Source: JADJPO01 sp046330955 (GTDB lineage: Bacteria; Actinomycetota; Actinomycetes; Actinomycetales; Kineosporiaceae). Taken from it: a DNA stretch of 64,000 nucleotides. Below are positions 61,557 to 64,000 of the stretch, piece after piece. How positions within the stretch are numbered: the stretch's first letter is position 1; each line of letters starts with the position of its first letter. A program made the position numbers and the translations under genes. Where the stretch lies: assembly GCA_046330955.1 (NCBI GenBank), contig JAXLRT010000007.1:62001-126000 (forward strand), read 5' to 3'. The notes below the pieces were generated by a model, which was not told where the DNA came from, made no database searches, and saw only the letters and a program-made list of their open reading frames with translations.

Positions 61557-63763
61557 GCGCGAGTCGGCTGTGCCTGAGGGCCGCCGGGGTCGCCCTGCTC
61601 CTGGATACCTCGGGTGACGGCTTGCCGCGGGTACTGCACTGGGGCGCCGACCCGGGTGAACTGGACGGCGCCGCGCTGGCCGAGGTGATCGCCGATCTGG
61701 GCGTCGGGGTGCCCCACAGCGCCCTGGACGATCCGTGGCCGTTCACGCTGCTGCCCGGCCCGGCCGACGGCTGGGCCGGGCGGTCCGGCCTGGCCGGTGC
61801 CGCGGTGGGGGTCGCCGCAGCGGACTCCGACAGCGTTGTGCCGGAATCGTTTCCGCGGTGGCAGCTGGTGCGGTGCGACCCGGTGCGTACCGAGGCGGAC
61901 GGCGCCCAACAGCTGAGTGTGCACGCCCGGGCGCGCGGCCTCGCCCTGCGCACCGAGCTGCGGCTCGAGGCGTCGGGGCTGGTGCGGCTGCGGCACGAAC
62001 TGACCAACCGGTCGGCGGTGGGCTACCGGATCGGCCAGCTGCTCGCCGTCCTGCCGGTGCCCGATCAGGCGACAGAGCTGCTCGACCTGACCGGCCGATG
62101 GTGTCGCGAACGCAGCCCGCAGCGCCTCGACCCGGGCTTCGGCACCTGGAGCCGCGAGTCGCGCCGGGGCCGCACCGGGCACGACGCGCCGTTGCTCTTG
62201 ACCTGTGGCACACCGGGTTTCGGGTTCCGGCAGGGTGAGGTGTGGGCGGTACACGTTGCCTGGAGTGGCAATCACGTGCACTACCTGGAGCGGCTGCCCG
62301 AGGGAGCCGGCGCGCACGCCGGGCCGGTAGTGGGCGGCGGTGAGCTCCCTGATGCGGGCGAGCTCGAGCTGGCGCCCGGCGAGAGTCACATCAGTCCCTG
62401 GGTGGTCTTCAGCCACTCCGGCGAGGGCCTGGACGGCGCGAGCGCGCGGATCCACGGCTGGTTGCGCTCACGGTCGCACCACCCGAACCCGCTCACCCGG
62501 CCCCGCCCGCTGGTGCTGAACACCTGGGAGGCGGTGTATTTCGACCACGATCTCGACCGGCTGACCGAACTCGCGCGAGTGGCGGCGTCCGTCGGGGTGG
62601 AACGCTTCGTCCTCGACGACGGCTGGTTCGGCGGCCACCGCCACGACCGCGCCGGCCTGGGGGACTGGTACGTCTCGCCCGAGGTGTGGCCGCAGGGGCT
62701 GAAACCCCTGGCGGACGTCGTCCGGGGTCTCGGCATGGACTTCGGGCTCTGGTTCGAACCCGAGATGGTCAATCTCGACTCCGAGGTGGTGCGGGCTCAC
62801 CCCGAGTGGCTGCTCGGCCCCGGCCCGGCGCAGGGCCGTGAGGCGGCGCGGCCCTGGCGGCATCAGCACCTGCTGAACCTCGCCGTCCCGGAGGCGTACG
62901 CCTATCTGCTGGAGCGGCTCGACGCCCTGGTCGGCGAGATCGGCATCGCCTTCATCAAGTGGGACCACAACCGCGATCTGCACGAGATGCCGACCCACGC
63001 CCAGACCGTGGCGCTGTACGGGCTGCTGGACGAGCTGCGAGAACGCCACCCCGGTCTCGAGATCGAGTCGTGTGCCTCGGGCGGCGCCCGGGTCGACCTC
63101 GGCGTGCTGGAACACACCGACCGGGTGTGGGCCTCGGACACCAACGACGCCCTCGAGCGGCAACAGATCCAGCGCTGGACGACGCTGCTGCTGCCCCCGG
63201 AGCTGATCGGCTCGCACATCGGCGGCCCGGTCTCGCACACCACCGGCCGGGTTGCCGACCTGTCGATGCGAGCGATCACCGCGCTGTTCGCCCACGCCGG
63301 CATCGAGTGGGACATCACGCAGTGCACCCCGGAGGAGCTGGCGCAGCTCACCTCGTGGGCCGCGCTGTACAAGGAGGTGCGCACCTTGCTGCACACCGGC
63401 ACCGTGGTGCGCGCCGACCAGGTGGGTTCCGGCGGCGGCAACCCCGAGGACCCGGAGTGCCTGCTGCACGGTGTCGTCGCCCCGGACCGCGACGAGGCCC
63501 TCTTCGCCTACGTGCGGTTGCGCACCTCGGCCTCGGCCAACGCCGGCCGGCTGCGGTTGCCCGGGCTCGACCCGGCGCGTCGCTACCGGGTGCGTCGCCG
63601 GGACGACGCCGGCCCGGCCCGGGGCCAGGTCATCCGTCAGCCGGACTGGTGGCAGCGCGGCGAGGCGGAGGCGTCCGGCGCGGTACTGGCCACCGTCGGC
63701 CTGCCGGCTCCGGTGCTGCACCCGTCCCAGGCGGTGCTGATCCACCTCACCGAGCCGGCCTGA
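61553..63763 (+). CDS. alpha-galactosidase, glycoside hydrolase family 36
   Basis: 736 residues from the ATG at 61553. The N-terminal beta-supersandwich is followed by the TIM barrel: VLNTWEAVYFDHDLDRLTEL, RFVLDDGWFGGHRHDRAGLG, FGLWFEPEMVNLDSEVV, catalytic nucleophile in IAFIKWDHNRDLHE (Asp about 471) and acid/base in RVWASDTNDALERQQIQRWT (Asp about 529). A C-terminal beta domain ends the protein. No signal peptide, so substrates are taken up by the ABC importer and cut inside, releasing galactose for GalK and GalT. Confidence 0.96.
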   Translation: MSASRLCLRAAGVALLLDTSGDGLPRVLHWGADPGELDGAALAEVIADLGVGVPHSALDDPWPFTLLPGPADGWAGRSGLAGAAVGVAAADSDSVVPESFPRWQLVRCDPVRTEADGAQQLSVHARARGLALRTELRLEASGLVRLRHELTNRSAVGYRIGQLLAVLPVPDQATELLDLTGRWCRERSPQRLDPGFGTWSRESRRGRTGHDAPLLLTCGTPGFGFRQGEVWAVHVAWSGNHVHYLERLPEGAGAHAGPVVGGGELPDAGELELAPGESHISPWVVFSHSGEGLDGASARIHGWLRSRSHHPNPLTRPRPLVLNTWEAVYFDHDLDRLTELARVAASVGVERFVLDDGWFGGHRHDRAGLGDWYVSPEVWPQGLKPLADVVRGLGMDFGLWFEPEMVNLDSEVVRAHPEWLLGPGPAQGREAARPWRHQHLLNLAVPEAYAYLLERLDALVGEIGIAFIKWDHNRDLHEMPTHAQTVALYGLLDELRERHPGLEIESCASGGARVDLGVLEHTDRVWASDTNDALERQQIQRWTTLLLPPELIGSHIGGPVSHTTGRVADLSMRAITALFAHAGIEWDITQCTPEELAQLTSWAALYKEVRTLLHTGTVVRADQVGSGGGNPEDPECLLHGVVAPDRDEALFAYVRLRTSASANAGRLRLPGLDPARRYRVRRRDDAGPARGQVIRQPDWWQRGEAEASGAVLATVGLPAPVLHPSQAVLIHLTEPA

Positions 63764-63774
63764 GGTGAGCTGAC

Positions 63775-64000
63775 TCAGGTCGCGTCCGACAGCACGTGCC
63801 GGCGGAACGCCTCGGCCGAGGGCAGCAGCCGGCGCTCGGCCGACCAGAGCAGGGTGATGGTGCGGCGCGCCCCGGCGTCCGCCAGCGGCACCGGCGTGGC
63901 ACCGTCGGAGCCGGTGCGCCCGGGCTCGGCCCCCATGGCCGGCATCACCGCCACCCCCAGCCCGGCGGCCACGAATCCTCGCAGGGTGGCCAGGTCATCG
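63775..64000 (-). CDS. LysR family transcriptional regulator, C-terminal fragment (cut by window edge)
   Basis: 75 codons are visible. DDLATLRGFVAAGLGVAVMP followed by a histidine-poor loop and SAERRLLPSAEAFRRHVLSD is the end of a LysR substrate-binding domain, where VAAGLGVAVMP is highly typical. The HTH lies beyond the edge. It converges on the GH36 gene with an 11-bp gap; any link to the galactoside genes is unproven. Confidence 0.75.
   Translation of the reverse strand, partial: DDLATLRGFVAAGLGVAVMPAMGAEPGRTGSDGATPVPLADAGARRTITLLWSAERRLLPSAEAFRRHVLSDAT

Overview
This window is high-GC DNA from the chromosome of an actinomycete. The signs are extreme G/C bias, many GTG starts, 4-bp GTGA/ATGA gene overlaps, a PknG kinase with its GlnH/GlnX partners, and a DinB-fold gene of the mycothiol-dependent type. 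Genus cannot be fixed from sequence alone. Most genes are ordinary core metabolism or regulation, with a few accessory islands.

Layout. 1-3.1 kb: the start of a secreted CBM2 protein, a MarR regulator divergent from a His-rich methyltransferase, a coiled-coil protein and a lipase-like hydrolase. 3.3-6 kb: a lone B12-binding domain protein, then sucC-sucD. 6.1-11.6 kb: an anchored protein, a PerM-like membrane protein, purN, purH, a VapBC-type toxin-antitoxin pair and a DUF3017 protein. 11.6-13.5 kb: an ECF sigma factor with a coupled membrane-anchored partner. 13.7-28.6 kb: a long co-directional signalling cluster of TelA, a small helical protein, a CbxX-type AAA ATPase, GlnX, GlnH, a coiled-coil protein, a decayed stretch, PknG, a PP2C phosphatase, a VWA protein and an FHA protein. 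It looks like an extracellular amino-acid sensor (GlnH/GlnX) feeding a kinase, phosphatase and FHA reader, joined to a TelA/AAA/VWA stress module.

28.6-38.6 kb: an AraC regulator divergent from a DinB-fold enzyme, a palindrome-flanked AbiEi/DUF559 gene, aquaporin, icd, mdh with a strong terminator, a secreted protein broken by a frameshift, and glyA-folD under a ZTP riboswitch. 38.6-42.1 kb: an ABM protein, and a LexA-box-controlled operon of two small genes plus a DUF222/HNH nuclease, followed by a degenerate stretch and a 32-bp-stem hairpin. 42.1-53.7 kb: a secreted EEP-fold phosphoesterase, an M20 amidohydrolase, xth, two GNATs, a nitronate monooxygenase, a DUF2157/GDYXXLXY pair, manA, an S51-like protein fused to a CysS tail, an SRPBCC protein and a membrane protein. 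53.7-54.8 kb: a second palindrome-flanked AbiEi/DUF559 gene. 54.8-63.8 kb: an alpha-galactoside locus with galK, galT and a DeoR regulator on the minus strand, divergent from an ABC importer and a GH36 alpha-galactosidase. A LysR gene is cut by the right edge.

Main oddities: (i) two DUF559 genes, each bracketed by its own pair of near-identical palindromes, with a related palindrome beside the DUF222/HNH gene; (ii) at least four frameshifts, all equivalent to one missing base, three of them in the PknG cluster; (iii) a mosaic in which pieces of the 19.7-20.5 kb gene reappear in order inside an unrelated broken gene at 21.5-22.3 kb.
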